Origin: Gemmataceae bacterium
Lineage (GTDB): Bacteria; Planctomycetota; Planctomycetia; Gemmatales; Gemmataceae
Length of the DNA: 6,273 nt
Assembly (NCBI GenBank): GCA_020847555.1
Contig: JADLBT010000102.1
Coordinates: 1-6,273 of the forward strand
Direction of reading: 5' to 3'
In this document: one piece after another, positions 5,929 through 6,273 of the stretch
Position numbering within the stretch: the first letter of the stretch is position 1
Layout: every line of letters starts with the position of its first letter
Program-made: the position numbers and the translations under genes
Notes under the pieces: model-generated
What the model was told of the DNA's origin: nothing
Seen by the model: the letters and a program-made list of their open reading frames with translations, nothing else
Databases searched by the model: none

Positions 5929-6273
5929 ATGCGAGGAGCCCCCCGTCGCTGGTCGCTGCCGCTGGCCGTGGCCGTGCTGGGCCTCGGCCTGTCCACCCCG
6001 TCCGGGGCCGACGCGGCGTGCTGTTACTTCTCGGCGAAGGATCAGGACATCCTGCAACCAGCCCAGAAGGCGTTCATCAGCTGGGATCCGGCCAGGCAGG
6101 AGGAGAGCTTCACCGTCCAGCCGAAGTTCGAGGGCAATGCGCTGGACTTCGGCATGGTCATCCCGACCCCCAGTCAGCCCAAACTGCACGAGATGCCCCG
6201 CGACTTCTTCAAGCACCTCGCCATCTACACCATCCTCAAGAAACGCGAGTTCCCCCACTCCAACCTCCTCCCC
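5929..6273 (+). CDS. DUF2330 exported protein, 5' end only
   Basis: The frame opens at ATG 5929 after AAAGGAG and continues for 115 codons to the right edge without a stop. Residues 1-29 are a signal peptide: Arg at 2, 6 and 7, a hydrophobic stretch LPLAVAVLGLGLS (10-22), and an ADA site at 27-29. The mature protein starts with a Cys pair, ACCYFSAKDQDILQPAQKAF (30-49), followed by ISWDP, FTVQPKFEGNALDFGMVIP and TPSQPKLHEMPRDFFKHLA. This pattern, an N-terminal CC, a strand of QP.FEG and then a DFGMVIPTPS segment, is what I recognise as DUF2330, a family of secreted or membrane-anchored proteins of unknown function. Many members carry a C-terminal membrane segment; that part lies outside the window. 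The adjacent Cys residues may form a disulphide or be a metal site, which is inference. Confidence 0.88.
   Translation, partial: MRGAPRRWSLPLAVAVLGLGLSTPSGADAACCYFSAKDQDILQPAQKAFISWDPARQEESFTVQPKFEGNALDFGMVIPTPSQPKLHEMPRDFFKHLAIYTILKKREFPHSNLLP

Noticed and set aside
4758..5996. 412-codon antisense frame across the lipoprotein gene and its flanks
   Set aside because: It is Arg/Gly/Ser-rich with no domain, runs through two hairpins and opposes genes with clear signal peptides and ribosome binding sites.

Overview
This window looks like chromosomal DNA from a planctomycete, most likely Gemmataceae. It is strongly GC-rich, with codon third positions almost all G or C. The genes are well spaced, and most encode exported proteins of types common in that group: FG-GAP/VCBS plus ASPIC/UnbV, PQQ-like propeller, YdjY-domain, Pro-rich lipoprotein and DUF2330. 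The taxonomic call rests on gene content and style, not on a marker gene.

All six genes are on the + strand. In order they are: (1) the 3' end of a TPR-repeat protein (3-539); (2) a secreted seven-repeat FG-GAP/VCBS protein with an ASPIC/UnbV-like C-terminus (611-2623, GTG start); (3) a secreted PQQ-like beta-propeller protein (2683-4125); (4) an exported YdjY-domain protein (4189-4875); (5) a Pro-rich lipoprotein with a clear lipobox (5005-5766); (6) the 5' end of a DUF2330 protein with a signal peptide (5929-end). No stretch over 300 bases lacks a gene. I see no tRNA, rRNA, CRISPR array, transposase or phage gene.

The five gaps are 59-162 bases long, and each holds an inverted repeat of a different sequence. 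The most striking is at about 2627-2754, a CTCTGTG-type degenerate inverted repeat. Its right arm runs into gene 3 and encodes exactly the hydrophobic core of that protein's signal peptide. The gap at 4876-5004 is almost filled by a long imperfect hairpin that ends in a T-run and may act as a terminator.

Functionally, five consecutive genes encode envelope or secreted products, two of them beta-propellers. No enzyme active site or pathway is evident, so shared export is the only supported link between them. I do not see a clearly new defence, mobile or metabolic system. The most interesting points are the repeat-derived signal peptide, the conserved-looking N-terminal domain of gene 2, and the repeats in every gap.
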